From assembly GCF_963556105.2 (NCBI RefSeq), contig NZ_OY829944.1, forward strand, positions 564,501 to 628,500: a stretch of 64,000 nt of DNA, read 5' to 3'. Origin of the DNA: an uncultured Tolumonas sp. (GTDB lineage: Bacteria > Pseudomonadota > Gammaproteobacteria > Enterobacterales > Aeromonadaceae). The notes under the pieces were generated by a model. That model did not search any database. It was given only the letters and a program-made list of their open reading frames with translations, and was not told where the DNA came from. Positions within the stretch are counted from its first letter, which is position 1; every line of letters starts with the position of its first letter. Shown piece after piece: positions 13,967-24,117 of this stretch. Position numbers and translations under genes: made by a program.

Positions 13967-15049
13967 ATGGATCCGAATAAACAAAAAGCACTGGCCGCCG
14001 CACTGGGTCAAATTGAAAAACAATTTGGCAAAGGTTCTATCATGCGACTGGGCGATAACCGCGCATTAGATGTTGATACTGTCTCCACAGGCTCGCTGTC
14101 ACTGGATATCGCGTTAGGTATCGGTGGTTTGCCAATGGGTCGTATTGTTGAAATCTTTGGACCAGAATCCTCTGGTAAAACAACACTGACATTGGAAGTG
14201 ATCGCACAAGCACAGAAGGCCGGTAAAACCTGTGCCTTTATTGATGCCGAACACGCGTTGGACCCCATCTATGCTGGCAAACTCGGTGTGAACGTTGATG
14301 ATTTATTGGTGTCGCAACCGGACACTGGCGAACAGGCTTTGGAGATTTGCGACATGCTGGTTCGTTCCGGTGCTGTTGATGTCATCATTGTTGACTCTGT
14401 GGCTGCATTAACGCCAAAAGCCGAAATTGAAGGCGAAATGGGCGATACCCATGTGGGTTTACAAGCACGTCTGATGTCACAGGCGTTGCGTAAACTGACC
14501 GGTAACCTGAAAAATGCCAACTGCTTGTGTATCTTCATCAACCAAATTCGTATGAAAATTGGTGTGATGTTTGGCAACCCAGAGACCACCACAGGTGGTA
14601 ATGCGCTGAAATTCTATGCGTCTGTGCGTCTGGATATTCGTCGTACCGGTGCGATTAAAGATGGTGATGAAATCATCGGTAATGAAACGCGCGTTAAAGT
14701 AGTGAAGAACAAAGTGGCGGCGCCATTTAAACAAGCTGACTTCCAGATCCTGTATGGCGAAGGCTTCTCAAAAGAGAGCGAGCTGGTTGATTTGGGCGTG
14801 AAGTGCAAACTGATCGATAAATCCGGCGCTTGGTATGCATATAAAGGGGAAAAGATTGGTCAGGGTAAAGCCAACGCCATGAAATACCTGAAAGAGAACC
14901 TTGCTGCTGCCGAGGAAATTGAAAAAACACTGCGTGATTTATTGCTCAATCCAAATAAAGAACCAGATACTGCGGTCATTCCTGTGATTGATGAATTTAC
15001 GCCATCAGAAGATGAGCTGGATAGTTTGTCTCTCAGTGATGATATCTAA
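13967..15049 (+). CDS. recA: Recombinase RecA
   Basis: ssDNA-dependent ATPase that drives strand exchange and triggers LexA self-cleavage. It is 360 residues starting [21 protein letters not shown]; the GTG four codons earlier overlaps the ribosome site GGAGAAG and is rejected. Walker [10 protein letters not shown] is at residues 65-73, the Walker B-type segment [12 protein letters not shown] follows, and loop L2 is [12 protein letters not shown]. The C-terminus is acidic, as usual. A LexA box precedes it, and recX follows after a terminator. Confidence 0.98.
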   Translation: MDPNKQKALAAALGQIEKQFGKGSIMRLGDNRALDVDTVSTGSLSLDIALGIGGLPMGRIVEIFGPESSGKTTLTLEVIAQAQKAGKTCAFIDAEHALDPIYAGKLGVNVDDLLVSQPDTGEQALEICDMLVRSGAVDVIIVDSVAALTPKAEIEGEMGDTHVGLQARLMSQALRKLTGNLKNANCLCIFINQIRMKIGVMFGNPETTTGGNALKFYASVRLDIRRTGAIKDGDEIIGNETRVKVVKNKVAAPFKQADFQILYGEGFSKESELVDLGVKCKLIDKSGAWYAYKGEKIGQGKANAMKYLKENLAAAEEIEKTLRDLLLNPNKEPDTAVIPVIDEFTPSEDELDSLSLSDDI

Positions 15050-15055
15050 TGTGAT

Positions 15056-15084
15056 AAGGCTGCTTCGGCAGCCTTTCTTTTTTA
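15056..15084 (+). terminator. Intrinsic terminator between recA and recX
   Basis: Stem AAGGCTGC/GCAGCCTT with a TTCG tetraloop, followed by TCTTTTTT. In E. coli a leaky terminator at this place limits recX expression. Confidence 0.9.
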
Positions 15085-15094
15085 GTGTGACCAC

Positions 15095-15550
15095 ATGAAT
15101 TTATCTGCCAATAAGAAAAATGTCACACCGCTGGCTAAAGCGATGAAATTGCTGGCCAGACGTGATCATAGCGTCAGAGAGTTACAACAAAAGTTAAAGC
15201 CTTATTATCCTACTTACGAAATAGAAAATGTGATTGAACGCTGCCTGCAAGAAAACTGGCTGAATGATGCCCGTTTTGCCGAAAGTTATATTCGAAGTCG
15301 AAGTTCTGGTGGGTATGGGCCATTGCGTATTGCACTGGAGTTGCAGCAAAAAGGCGTTGAGAAAGAGACGATTCGCTTGGCATTCCACGAAGCAAAAATT
15401 GACTGGCAAGCCTTGTTGCTGCGTTTATTGGCGCGACGCCAGCCGTTACCGGATGATATTGCTGCTCGCTATAAACTGCAAAACGCACTGCAGCGGAAAG
15501 GTTTTTCCTTAGATTTGATCCAACGCTGCCTGCCTGTAACCGAAATCTGA
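15095..15550 (+). CDS. recX: Regulatory protein RecX
   Basis: Small all-helical inhibitor of RecA filament extension. 151 residues with the usual three-helix repeats: AMKLLARRDHSVRELQQKL, then RCLQENWLNDARFAESYIRSRSSGGYGPLRIALELQQKGV. It starts about 10 bases after the recA terminator, so it is expected to be made by readthrough from the recA promoter. Confidence 0.93.
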   Translation: MNLSANKKNVTPLAKAMKLLARRDHSVRELQQKLKPYYPTYEIENVIERCLQENWLNDARFAESYIRSRSSGGYGPLRIALELQQKGVEKETIRLAFHEAKIDWQALLLRLLARRQPLPDDIAARYKLQNALQRKGFSLDLIQRCLPVTEI

Positions 15551-15706
15551 TTCTCTCGCTTCATTATTGTCGCCAGCGTTTTACTTTACTGGCGATAACT
15601 TTTACAGTATGCCCACCATAAGTCTGTCTGCTTAATTATCAGGATTGAATTAACCAGACAGGATTTAATTGTCCATGATCATTTTTGTAGCAAGCAGGTT
15701 TTTTTC

Positions 15707-18331
15707 ATGCAAATGACCACATCAGAGATCCGCACCGCGTTTCTCGAGTATTTCCGTTCTCAGGGACATCAGGTAGTCGATTCCAGCTCTCTGGTGCCAC
15801 ATAACGATCCAACGCTGCTATTCACCAATGCGGGGATGAACCAGTTTAAAGATGTGTTCCTGGGTGGGGACGTGCGTTCTTACTCTCGTGCCACAACAGC
15901 CCAGCGTTGTGTGCGTGCGGGTGGTAAACACAACGATCTAGATAACGTTGGTTATACTGCTCGTCACCATACATTTTTTGAAATGTTGGGTAACTTCAGC
16001 TTTGGTGATTATTTCAAGCATGATGCGATCCGATTTGCATGGGATTTCCTGACTAAAGTTTTGCAATTACCGCAGGAAAAACTGCTGGTCACTGTGTATG
16101 CGACGGATGATGAAGCCTACGGTATTTGGGCTAACGAAATTGGTGTGCCGGCTGATCGTATTGTACGCATTGGTGATAACAAGGGTGCGCCATATGCTTC
16201 AGATAACTTCTGGCAGATGGGGGACACTGGTCCTTGTGGCCCATGTACCGAAATTTTCTATGATCATGGCGCTGATATCTGGGGTGGCCCACCGGGTTCA
16301 CCAGAAGAAGATGGCGACCGTTTTATCGAGATCTGGAACGTCGTATTTATGCAGTTCAACCGTCAGGCCGACGGTTCGATGGAACCACTGCCGAAGCCAT
16401 CAGTTGATACCGGTATGGGGATCGAACGTGTTTCTGCGATCATGCAAGGTGTGCATTCCAACTACGAAATCGACATTTTCAAGACCCTGATTCAAGCAGC
16501 CGCGAAGATTGTTGGCGTGACAGATCTGGAAAACAAATCACTGCGCGTTATTGCTGACCATATCCGCTCTTGCTCATTCCTGATCAGTGATGGTGTCATG
16601 CCATCGAATGAAGGTCGTGGTTATGTGCTGCGCCGTATTATCCGTCGAGCTGTCCGTCATGGTCGTCGTCTGGGTGCAAAAGATACCTTCTTTTATCAAT
16701 TGGTCGCCACCTTGATCGAATTGATGGGCGATGCTTGTCCTGATTTGCGCAATCAACAACCTGTTGTTGAACGCGTATTGAAACAAGAAGAAGAGCAATT
16801 TGTTCGCACGCTGGATCGTGGTTTGTCACTGCTGGAAGAAGAATTGGCCCGTTTGGGGGATGCGCGTGAGATCCCTGGTAGCGTGGTTTTCAAACTGTAT
16901 GACACATACGGTTTCCCTGCAGACTTAACGGCTGATGTGGTACGTGATCGTGGTTATACCATTGATGAAGCAGCCTTCCAGCTGGAAATGGAAAAACAGC
17001 GTGAGCGCGCGAAAGAAGCTTCTAATTTCGCCGTAGATTACAACAAACAGCTGAAAATTGAACAATCCAGTGAGTTTTGTGGTTACGAACAGACTGTTGG
17101 CCAGTCGGCCATCACTGCCATTTATCTGGCCGATGAATCTGTTACTACATTAAAAACGGGTGAACAAGCGCTGATCGTTTTAGATCACACGCCATTCTAT
17201 GCTGAATCAGGCGGTCAAATGGGTGATGCTGGTTTACTGCGTGCCGGTGATGCATTGTTTGCTGTGACAGATACCCAGAAAATAGGCCAGGCGATTGTTC
17301 ATAAAGGTTTTGTTGAACAGGGTAGCTTTGCCGTCGGTACAACAGTAGAAGCCGTAGTGGATGCTAAACGTCGTAATGCGACTGCATTACATCACTCAGC
17401 TACTCATCTATTACATGCTGCCTTGCGTAATACACTGGGCGAGCATGTCACACAGAAAGGCTCGCAAGTTGGTCCTGATCGTCTGCGTTTTGACTTCTCG
17501 CATTTTGAAGGCATTAATGCAGCAGTATTGCGCCAAATTGAACAGAGCGTGAATGCGGAAATTCGTAAAAATGCTGCCATTGTGACGCAGGTGATGTCGC
17601 TGGATGATGCGAAAAATAGCGGTGCGATGGCTCTGTTTGGTGAGAAGTACGGAGATGATGTTCGTGTTGTCAAAATGAACGACTTCTCCACCGAACTGTG
17701 TGGTGGTACGCATGCCGGGCAAACCGGTGATCTCGGCTTCTTCAAAATCATCAGTGAAAGCGGCGTTGCGGCTGGTGTTCGTCGTATTGAAGCGGTAGCG
17801 GGTGAAGCGGCGTTAGCGCATATTCATCAGTTGGGCGAACAGTTGGATGAAGCGGCGGCCATTGTCAAAGCTGATGCGTTATCCGTGGTGAGCAAAATCC
17901 GCCAGATGCAAGAGCGTAGCCGTCTGTTGGAACGAGAAATCGAAACCCTGAAAGCCAAATTAGCGGCTCAAGCCGGTAACGATTTACTGTCTCAGATTGT
18001 GCAGATCAATGGCCAGCAAGTGCTGGTGGCACAACTGGATGGCGTGGATGCGAAATCGTTACGTACCACACTGGATGATTTGAAAAACCGTCTGCAATCC
18101 GCCGTTCTGTTGCTGGCCGCAGTCAATGACGACAAGGTGAGCCTGATTGCTGGTGTCACCGCCGATTTAACAGCTAAAGTTAAAGCTGGCGAACTGGTTA
18201 ATCTGGTAGCGCAGCAAGTCGGTGGTAAAGGCGGTGGCCGTCCTGATATGGCACAAGCGGGTGGTACTGATGTTGCTGCATTGCCTGCTGCGCTGAAATC
18301 AGCACAAGCCTGGTTGGAAGAACGCCTGTAA
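15707..18331 (+). CDS. alaS: Alanyl-tRNA synthetase
   Basis: Charges tRNA-Ala. It is 874 residues with the class-II aminoacylation domain ([28 protein letters not shown]...[18 protein letters not shown]), an editing domain with the zinc/metal residues [12 protein letters not shown] and [13 protein letters not shown], a coiled coil (about residues 710-760) and the DHHA1-like C-Ala domain ending in [16 protein letters not shown]. Start ATG 15707 or the one two codons later (15713); the ribosome site is weak. It lies between recX and csrA as in enterobacteria. Confidence 0.97.
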   Translation: MQMTTSEIRTAFLEYFRSQGHQVVDSSSLVPHNDPTLLFTNAGMNQFKDVFLGGDVRSYSRATTAQRCVRAGGKHNDLDNVGYTARHHTFFEMLGNFSFGDYFKHDAIRFAWDFLTKVLQLPQEKLLVTVYATDDEAYGIWANEIGVPADRIVRIGDNKGAPYASDNFWQMGDTGPCGPCTEIFYDHGADIWGGPPGSPEEDGDRFIEIWNVVFMQFNRQADGSMEPLPKPSVDTGMGIERVSAIMQGVHSNYEIDIFKTLIQAAAKIVGVTDLENKSLRVIADHIRSCSFLISDGVMPSNEGRGYVLRRIIRRAVRHGRRLGAKDTFFYQLVATLIELMGDACPDLRNQQPVVERVLKQEEEQFVRTLDRGLSLLEEELARLGDAREIPGSVVFKLYDTYGFPADLTADVVRDRGYTIDEAAFQLEMEKQRERAKEASNFAVDYNKQLKIEQSSEFCGYEQTVGQSAITAIYLADESVTTLKTGEQALIVLDHTPFYAESGGQMGDAGLLRAGDALFAVTDTQKIGQAIVHKGFVEQGSFAVGTTVEAVVDAKRRNATALHHSATHLLHAALRNTLGEHVTQKGSQVGPDRLRFDFSHFEGINAAVLRQIEQSVNAEIRKNAAIVTQVMSLDDAKNSGAMALFGEKYGDDVRVVKMNDFSTELCGGTHAGQTGDLGFFKIISESGVAAGVRRIEAVAGEAALAHIHQLGEQLDEAAAIVKADALSVVSKIRQMQERSRLLEREIETLKAKLAAQAGNDLLSQIVQINGQQVLVAQLDGVDAKSLRTTLDDLKNRLQSAVLLLAAVNDDKVSLIAGVTADLTAKVKAGELVNLVAQQVGGKGGGRPDMAQAGGTDVAALPAALKSAQAWLEERL

Positions 18332-18354
18332 CTACAAACTGTAACTGTATCTCG

Positions 18355-18392
18355 ACAAGCGGCGTTCTATGAATGCCGCTTGTTGTTTTTTA
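18355..18392 (+). terminator. Intrinsic terminator after alaS
   Basis: 9-bp stem ACAAGCGGC/GCCGCTTGT followed by TGTTTTTTA. Confidence 0.87.
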
Positions 18393-18490
18393 TACAGAAA
18401 AAATTTAAACGGTTCAGGAAAATTTCAACTGGCAGATTTCCTGAACTAGACTTGAAATATGGCGCTTTAAGCCGCACATTAAACAAACTA

Positions 18491-18507
18491 CCAGGGAGAT
18501 CTCCTGG
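18491..18507 (+). promoter_or_regulatory. Hairpin in the csrA leader, possible CsrA autoregulatory site
   Basis: CCAGGGAGATCTCCTGG can fold with a 5-6 bp stem and exposes a GGGA/GGAG element, about 14 bases before the csrA ribosome site AAAGGAG. CsrA binds GGA motifs in hairpin loops and represses its own mRNA in E. coli. The assignment here is inference. Confidence 0.4.
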
Positions 18508-18531
18508 TTGAATCAAAAAAGGAGCTTATGA

Positions 18532-18726
18532 ATGCTGATTCTGACTCGCCGTGTAGGCGAAACCTTGATGATCGGTGATGAAGTCACAGTAACCGTCCTG
18601 GGTGTTAAAGGTAATCAGGTTCGGATTGGTGTGAATGCACCGAAGGACGTTTCCGTTCATCGTGAAGAGATTTATATGCGCATTCAGGCTGAAAAAGACA
18701 ATGACAATGAGCCGCAGTCTTATTGA
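18532..18726 (+). CDS. csrA: Carbon storage regulator CsrA (RsmA)
   Basis: Dimeric RNA-binding post-transcriptional regulator of carbon flow, motility and biofilm. It is 64 residues: [37 protein letters not shown] and [10 protein letters not shown] carry the conserved RNA-contacting Arg44-type residue and the beta-strand core. It has a strong ribosome site AAAAGGAG. Glycogen genes, classical CsrA targets, lie elsewhere in this window (malQ-glgB-glgX). A tRNA array follows, as in Vibrio and Escherichia. Confidence 0.97.
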   Translation: MLILTRRVGETLMIGDEVTVTVLGVKGNQVRIGVNAPKDVSVHREEIYMRIQAEKDNDNEPQSY

Positions 18727-18750
18727 GCCTAGATTAAAGAATACTCAATA

Positions 18751-18775
18751 GGGGCGGCCATAAACCGCCTTTGTT
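18751..18775 (+). terminator. Probable weak intrinsic terminator after csrA
   Basis: GGCGG/CCGCC stem with a 7-base loop followed by TTTGTTG; short stem and broken T-tract, so moderate confidence. Confidence 0.5.
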
Positions 18776-18849
18776 GTAGTTAGTTGATGTAAAAAGAGTA
18801 AATTTGCTCACTCCCTGTACGGATGAGCACATAGCACGGAAAAATTGTT

Positions 18850-18877
18850 TGACTTATTTTTCGTGCACAGTAATATC
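18850..18877 (+). promoter_or_regulatory. Promoter of the Ser/Arg tRNA array
   Basis: -35 TTGACT (18850-18855), 16-base spacer, -10 TAATAT (18872-18877), followed by a GC-rich discriminator CTGCCCCCGC, typical of stringently controlled stable-RNA promoters. Confidence 0.65.
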
Positions 18878-18890
18878 TGCCCCCGCAACG

Positions 18891-18982
18891 GTGAGGTGGC
18901 CGAGTGGCTGAAGGCACTCCCCTGCTAAGGGAGCATGCGGTCAAAAGCTGCATCGAGGGTTCGAATCCCTCCCTCACCGCCA
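18891..18982 (+). tRNA. tRNA-Ser (GCT)
   Basis: Acceptor GGTGAGG pairs with CCTCACC, CCA is encoded, the anticodon loop CTGCTAA gives GCT, and the long variable arm is that of a class II tRNA. Length 92. Confidence 0.96.
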
Positions 18983-18991
18983 TTGCACTGT

Positions 18992-19068
18992 GCATCCGTA
19001 GCTCAGCTGGATAGAGTACTCGGCTACGAACCGAGTGGTCAGAGGTTCGAATCCTCTCGGATGCACCA
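18992..19068 (+). tRNA. tRNA-Arg (ACG), copy 1
   Basis: 77 bases. Acceptor GCATCCG/CGGATGC, anticodon stem CTCGG/CCGAG with loop CTACGAA (ACG, read as ICG), encoded CCA. Confidence 0.97.
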
Positions 19069-19099
19069 TTTTATTTTTGTGTTGTTATAGTTTACTCAT

Positions 19100-19176
19100 G
19101 CATCCGTAGCTCAGCTGGATAGAGTACTCGGCTACGAACCGAGTGGTCAGAGGTTCGAATCCTCTCGGATGCACCA
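19100..19176 (+). tRNA. tRNA-Arg (ACG), copy 2
   Basis: Identical in sequence to copy 1; CCA encoded. Confidence 0.97.
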
Positions 19177-19204
19177 TTTTCTATACCTGTTTTACCTTAC
19201 TCTT

Positions 19205-19281
19205 GCATCCGTAGCTCAGCTGGATAGAGTACTCGGCTACGAACCGAGTGGTCAGAGGTTCGAATCCTCTCGGATGCACCA
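19205..19281 (+). tRNA. tRNA-Arg (ACG), copy 3
   Basis: Identical to copy 1. The spacer to the next copy resembles the previous one (CCTGTTTTA...TTACTCTT), pointing to tandem duplication. Confidence 0.97.
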
Positions 19282-19310
19282 TATTCTTCCCCTGTTTTAT
19301 CTTTACTCTT

Positions 19311-19387
19311 GCATCCGTAGCTCAGCTGGATAGAGTACTCGGCTACGAACCGAGTGGTCAGAGGTTCGAATCCTCTCGGATGCACCA
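19311..19387 (+). tRNA. tRNA-Arg (ACG), copy 4
   Basis: Identical to copy 1; last gene of the array, dnaB follows. Confidence 0.97.
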
Positions 19388-19480
19388 TTTCCTGTTTTAT
19401 CTGCTATATCCTTACTTCCTGTTTCCCTGTCGGCTAAAAAGTCCGATAATGTATTTGTTATTTTGCTTGGTATCGAGTTT

Positions 19481-20875
19481 ATGCCCGCCACGTCATCCAA
19501 TAAAAAAGATCAGAATGTAGAACAACTCAAGTTGCCGCCACACTCTTTCGAAGCGGAGCAATCGGTGCTGGGCGGTCTGTTATTAGATAATCAGGCTTGG
19601 GACCGGGTCAGTGAGCGGGTGGTTGAACAGGATTTTTATAGCCGGCCGCACCGTCTGATTTTTCAATCAATGAGCCGCTTGGTTGAAAAAGGCAGACCAA
19701 TTGATTTGATCACCTTGCAAGAAGAGCTGGAACAACATGAACAGCTGGATGCCGTTGGTGGTTTCGCTTACCTCGTTGAAATTGCTCGTATAACACCGAG
19801 TGCGGCTAATATCAGTGCCTATGCAGATATCGTGCGTGAACGCGCGGTAGTGCGGGAAATGATTTCGGTTGCGCATGAGATTGCTGAATCTGGTTATGAT
19901 ACGCAAGGGCGTGATGCAGCGGATCTGCTCGATCTGGCGGAAACCAAGGTATTTAAAATCGCGGAACAGCGCTCCAGCAGTTCGGAAGGACCGCAACCGC
20001 TGAAGGTGCTATTGGAAAAAACCGTCGATAAGATTGAGGCGTTGTTTCATAAGCCACACAACGGTATTACCGGGGTTTCCAGCGGTTACACCGACTTGGA
20101 TAAAATGACCACCGGTTTTCAACCTTCAGATCTGATTATCGTTGCCGCTCGTCCTTCCATGGGCAAAACGACATTTGCGATGAACCTGTGTGAACACGCA
20201 GCCCTCACCAGTGATAAACCCGTTTTAATTTTTTCTCTGGAAATGCCTTCCGAACAGATCATTATGAGAATGTTGGCCTCTTTGGGCCGCATTGAACAGG
20301 GGCGTGTGCGTACCGGTCAATTGGATGACGATGATTGGGGACGGCTGTCATCAACGATGGGGTTATTACTGGAAAAAGGGCAGCTCTATATCGATGATGC
20401 ATCTGCACTGACTCCCACCGAAGTGCGCTCGCGTGCTCGCCGTGTGGCACGTGAACATGGCGGTCTGAGTATGATCATGATCGACTACCTGCAATTGATG
20501 CGCGTACCGTCGCTTAGTGAAAACCGTACGCTGGAAATTGCTGAGATCTCGCGTTCATTAAAAGCTTTGGCGAAAGAACTGCAAATTCCGGTCATTGCTT
20601 TATCACAGCTAAACCGTAGCCTTGAGCAACGAGCAGACAAACGCCCGGTAAACTCCGATCTGCGTGAATCCGGCTCTATCGAGCAGGATGCCGACTTGAT
20701 CATGTTTATTTACCGCGACGAAGTTTATCACGATGACAGTGCAGAAAAGGGCATTGCCGAAATCATCATCGGGAAACAGCGTAATGGCCCGATCGGTAAG
20801 GTGCGTCTGACCTTTCAGGGGCAGTATTCCCGTTTCGACAATTATGCCGGCCCCGCGTTTAACGACGATTATTAA
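19481..20875 (+). CDS. dnaB: Replicative DNA helicase DnaB
   Basis: Hexameric 5'-3' helicase of the replication fork. It is 464 residues from ATG 19481; a TTG six codons upstream is possible but not needed. The N-terminal primase-interacting domain begins LPPHSFEAEQSVLGGLLLDN. The C-terminal RecA-like ATPase has Walker A AARPSMGKTTFAMNL, Walker B MIMIDYLQLMR and the arginine-finger region QADLIMFIYRDEVYH-type. It is followed 9 bases later by alr, the same pairing as in E. coli. Confidence 0.97.
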   Translation: MPATSSNKKDQNVEQLKLPPHSFEAEQSVLGGLLLDNQAWDRVSERVVEQDFYSRPHRLIFQSMSRLVEKGRPIDLITLQEELEQHEQLDAVGGFAYLVEIARITPSAANISAYADIVRERAVVREMISVAHEIAESGYDTQGRDAADLLDLAETKVFKIAEQRSSSSEGPQPLKVLLEKTVDKIEALFHKPHNGITGVSSGYTDLDKMTTGFQPSDLIIVAARPSMGKTTFAMNLCEHAALTSDKPVLIFSLEMPSEQIIMRMLASLGRIEQGRVRTGQLDDDDWGRLSSTMGLLLEKGQLYIDDASALTPTEVRSRARRVAREHGGLSMIMIDYLQLMRVPSLSENRTLEIAEISRSLKALAKELQIPVIALSQLNRSLEQRADKRPVNSDLRESGSIEQDADLIMFIYRDEVYHDDSAEKGIAEIIIGKQRNGPIGKVRLTFQGQYSRFDNYAGPAFNDDY

Positions 20876-20884
20876 GGATTATTC

Positions 20885-21961
20885 ATGAAGGGTGCAACGG
20901 CGCAGATTGATTCTCAGGCATTACAACACAATCTTGCGGTAGTCCGATCTCAGATCCCGGCGAACACGAAAGTGGTTGCCGTAGTCAAAGCGAATGCTTA
21001 CGGCCACGGTTTGGTGCAAGTGGCAAAAACCTTGTCTTCTGCCGATGCTTATGCAGTAGCCCGTTTGGAAGAAGCGCTGATCTTGCGTTCCAGTGGGATC
21101 GTGAAACCGATCATCATGCTGGAAGGTTTTTTCAGTGCCGATGATCTGCCTGTGTTGGCAGCGAATAATCTGCAAACCGCGGTGCACACCGGAGAACAAT
21201 TGCAGGCATTGGAACAAATGACGTTGCCAAACCCGGTAACCGTTTGGGTAAAACTGGATACCGGTATGCATCGGTTGGGAGTGCGCCCGGAAGAGGTGGA
21301 GGCATTCTGTGCTCGGTTGGCAAAATGTAAAAATGTAGTGCAGCCTTTTAATTTTATTACCCATTTCAGCTGTGCTGATGAGTTGGATAATCTGGCCACC
21401 GCAAAACAGATTGAGCTGTTTAATCAACTGACCAAGAATTATCCGGGGCAACGTTCATTAGCCAGTTCTGCGGGGATCATGGAATGGCATGACGCGCATG
21501 CGGATTGGATCCGACCTGGCATCATGTTGTATGGCGCGTCACCGTTTGAAGGTAAAACCGGGATTGACCATGGTCTACGTCCCGTGATGACGGTGAAAAC
21601 CAATTTGATTGCAGTACGGGTGTTAAAACAGGGTGAGCCAGTTGGCTATGGGGCAAAATGGGTGTCGCCACGTGATACCAAAATTGGCGTGGTGGCTATT
21701 GGCTATGGTGATGGTTACCCGCGGATGGCGCCAAGTGGTGTGCCCGTGTTGGTGAATGGCCGGATTGTACCTTTAGTCGGTCGCGTCTCGATGGATATGT
21801 TGACCGTAGATCTGGGACCCGATGCGGTTGATCAAGTCGGTGATGATGTTACGCTGTGGGGTGAGGGGCTGGCGGTTGAAACTGTTGCTGAAGCCATAGG
21901 AACCATTCCCTATGAGTTGATCACCAAGCTGACACCACGAGTGATAATGGAATACAAATGA
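20885..21961 (+). CDS. alr: Alanine racemase
   Basis: PLP enzyme that makes D-alanine for peptidoglycan. 358 residues. The PLP lysine is Lys35 in [10 protein letters not shown]; the catalytic Tyr region is [20 protein letters not shown] near residue 255. It follows dnaB in a two-gene unit. I cannot tell Alr from the DadX paralogue by sequence alone, but the dnaB neighbour favours Alr. Confidence 0.95.
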   Translation: MKGATAQIDSQALQHNLAVVRSQIPANTKVVAVVKANAYGHGLVQVAKTLSSADAYAVARLEEALILRSSGIVKPIIMLEGFFSADDLPVLAANNLQTAVHTGEQLQALEQMTLPNPVTVWVKLDTGMHRLGVRPEEVEAFCARLAKCKNVVQPFNFITHFSCADELDNLATAKQIELFNQLTKNYPGQRSLASSAGIMEWHDAHADWIRPGIMLYGASPFEGKTGIDHGLRPVMTVKTNLIAVRVLKQGEPVGYGAKWVSPRDTKIGVVAIGYGDGYPRMAPSGVPVLVNGRIVPLVGRVSMDMLTVDLGPDAVDQVGDDVTLWGEGLAVETVAEAIGTIPYELITKLTPRVIMEYK

Positions 21962-21967
21962 CTCAAT

Positions 21968-21997
21968 AAAAACGCCGACAAATAAGTCGGCGTTTTT
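21968..21997. terminator. Bidirectional intrinsic terminator between alr and the minus-strand cheX unit
   Basis: 12-bp stem AAAAACGCCGAC/GTCGGCGTTTTT; symmetrical, with A-tract and T-tract, so it can serve both convergent units. Confidence 0.92.
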
Positions 21998-22015
21998 ATT
22001 AGCATGAAAGCGATA

Positions 22016-22258
22016 TTAAAGTGCTGGCAGGCGTGGTGTTGGTTCATCCGTTTTTTCTTCAACCGGATCTTGCTGCCATTTCACTGTGCCTGGTGTCCAG
22101 TAGAAGTAAAACCAAGGCTGTTCAGTTTTCCACTGTGGAAAGATGATTTCCAGGCTGTTTTGTTCCTCTTTGTAAATAGAGGTCTCCAGATTAATTTTGG
22201 AGCAGACCAACATGGCAATGAAGGTTACGAATGCCCAAAAGAACAGTTTTGAAAACAT
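22016..22258 (-). CDS. Small membrane-anchored protein of unknown function
   Basis: 80 residues, no family recognised. Residues 4-20 (KLFFWAFVTFIAMLVCS) form one hydrophobic segment, followed by a soluble region with many aromatic residues (EQPWFYFYWTPGTVKW) and a Pro/Glu-rich tail. The start follows AAAGGAT at proper spacing and lies 30 bases after the cheX-like stop, so the two are probably co-transcribed. The frame ends just before the shared terminator. No function is proposed. Confidence 0.7.
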   Translation of the reverse strand: MFSKLFFWAFVTFIAMLVCSKINLETSIYKEEQNSLEIIFPQWKTEQPWFYFYWTPGTVKWQQDPVEEKTDEPTPRLPAL

Positions 22259-22288
22259 ACAACATCCTTTGTCGCTGTTAGCGAAAAA

Positions 22289-22750
22289 TCACTCAAAACA
22301 GATCTCAATAGTCGCGTTACCGAATTCGCACTCAAATGGCATCAGGATCTTTGGCGCATTACCTTTGTGGCTGATGGTGTGGTTAGCACCAGAAACTACA
22401 ATTGGTGTGGCCATATCAAAATCATAGCCTTTTTCACCCAGAATACGCTTGGCGCCACCGGTTACCATATTGGTAATTTCACCGACCATGTCAGTGACTT
22501 CTTCATTGATAGTACTCGGTGCTTCACCAAGCATTCTGCGCATCACTTCGAGAGCCAAAGCTTTATCAAAAGTAATGGAAAATGAGCCCTTGGTTTGAGG
22601 GCCTACCATGCCGATCAGCCCAGAAACGTCACCTCTGGCGACATCATCACTCTTCTTCCGCGGGGCACCCGGTTTTAGTTCGAGCTGAGCCATGGTGCTC
22701 ATCACGTTCATCAACGATAACAGAAACGGATTAACAAATTCTGCGCGCAT
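22289..22750 (-). CDS. cheX: CheX-type chemotaxis phosphatase
   Basis: 153-residue protein of the CheC/CheX/FliY class that dephosphorylates CheY-P. The signature (D/S)-x3-E-x2-N is present in VTDMVGEITNMVTGGAK (about residues 82-100); the N-terminus EFVNPFLLSLMNVMSTM is also typical. Ribosome site GAGGAA precedes the ATG. No other chemotaxis gene is in the window, so it is an orphan here. It could act on a CheY-like receiver protein other than CheY itself. Confidence 0.85.
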   Translation of the reverse strand: MRAEFVNPFLLSLMNVMSTMAQLELKPGAPRKKSDDVARGDVSGLIGMVGPQTKGSFSITFDKALALEVMRRMLGEAPSTINEEVTDMVGEITNMVTGGAKRILGEKGYDFDMATPIVVSGANHTISHKGNAPKILMPFECEFGNATIEICFE

Positions 22751-23046
22751 CTTATGAATATTCCTCTTGCTGACACGTCTCTGTAAAATATATTGATATA
22801 ACAGAAAAAATAACGTGTTCGATTATTATGTTTTCGGTGCAATTGCAGTGATAAAGATAGCATCCCTATAGCTAAACTCTAACATACCCGTCGCCAAGCG
22901 GTAGTTGGTGATACGATTATTTCTCATAGATGTTAAATTGATGCGGTATTTTTAAGCATTTTTTGTGCGGCACAGCAGATTGTTGCAATGCCATAAATCT
23001 CACGTACCATATCCGGCCTTTCAGCTTATTACAGGTTATTGCAGGC

Positions 23047-24066
23047 ATGCTCAATCCGGCCCCATCGTTTGATAGCGTTTCCGCTTATTCTCTCAATCGT
23101 TTTTCCATCGCCCCGATGCTGGATTGGACTGATCGACATTGCCGTTATTTCCATCGTTTGTTGACCAAAAACACCTTGCTCTATACCGAGATGGTTACCA
23201 CAGGGGCGATCCTGTTTGGTAAAGGCGAGTATCTGCAATACAGCCCGGAAGAACATCCGTTATCGTTGCAACTGGGTGGTTCTGAACCTGCTGATTTAGC
23301 GCGTTGTGCCAAAATTGCGGAAGCGCGCGGTTATGATGAAATTAATCTGAATGTGGGGTGCCCATCAGACCGCGTGCAAAATGGTCGCTTTGGCGCTTGT
23401 CTGATGGCCTCTGCGCAGCTGGTTGCTGATTGTGTCGCTGCGATGCGGGCGGAAGTGAATATTCCGGTGACGGTGAAAACCCGTATTGGCATTGATGACT
23501 TCGATTCCTATGAATTTCTGTGCAATTTTATTGAAACCGTGCAAGGTTCGGGTTGTGATACCTTTGTGGTGCATGCACGTAAGGCTTGGCTGAGTGGCTT
23601 AAGCCCGAAAGAAAACCGTGAAATTCCACCGCTGGATTATGAACGGGTGTATCAGCTGAAGCGTGATTATCCGCATCTGACGATTGCCATTAATGGTGGT
23701 GTTACCGATCTACAGCAAGCTAAACAGCATCTGCAATACGTTGATGGTGTGATGGTAGGGCGTGAGGCTTATCAAAACCCCTATATGCTGGCGCAAGTGG
23801 ATGCGGAATTATTTGCAGATCATCATCCGGTGCTAACTCGACATGACGTTGTTATGCAGATGCTGCCGTATATTGATGCTCATTTAAGCAGTGGTGCCGG
23901 CGCCTTGTCACACATCACCCGACATATGCTGGGCCTGTTCCAAGGTGTACCGGGGGCTCGCGCCTGGCGTCGCCATCTTAGCGAAAATGCGCCACGGAAA
24001 GGTGCCGATACCTCGGTGGTGTTGGCGGCCTTAAAACATGTGCAGGAATGTGATCTTTCTGACTAA
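23047..24066 (+). CDS. dusA: tRNA-dihydrouridine(20/20a) synthase DusA
   Basis: FMN- and NADPH-dependent enzyme that reduces uridines in the D-loop of tRNA. 339 residues from ATG 23047; the longer frame from 22963 has no ribosome site and no homologous N-terminus. Motifs: [47 protein letters not shown] (catalytic Cys in NVGCPS), [17 protein letters not shown] and [17 protein letters not shown]. Confidence 0.95.
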   Translation: MLNPAPSFDSVSAYSLNRFSIAPMLDWTDRHCRYFHRLLTKNTLLYTEMVTTGAILFGKGEYLQYSPEEHPLSLQLGGSEPADLARCAKIAEARGYDEINLNVGCPSDRVQNGRFGACLMASAQLVADCVAAMRAEVNIPVTVKTRIGIDDFDSYEFLCNFIETVQGSGCDTFVVHARKAWLSGLSPKENREIPPLDYERVYQLKRDYPHLTIAINGGVTDLQQAKQHLQYVDGVMVGREAYQNPYMLAQVDAELFADHHPVLTRHDVVMQMLPYIDAHLSSGAGALSHITRHMLGLFQGVPGARAWRRHLSENAPRKGADTSVVLAALKHVQECDLSD

Positions 24067-24117
24067 ATAATAACCATAATCATCTATAGTCAAGAGACCT
24101 GTCTATCCGGAGGTCTC

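Noticed and set aside
18992-19387. Regularly spaced 77-base direct repeats resembling a CRISPR array
   Set aside because: The repeats fold as tRNA-Arg(ACG) with encoded CCA.
20921-21451. 176-residue minus-strand frame opposite alr
   Set aside because: Shadow frame within a conserved gene; no start signals.
22963-23046. 28-residue N-terminal extension of dusA
   Set aside because: No homologous residues and no ribosome site; the ATG at 23047 fits.
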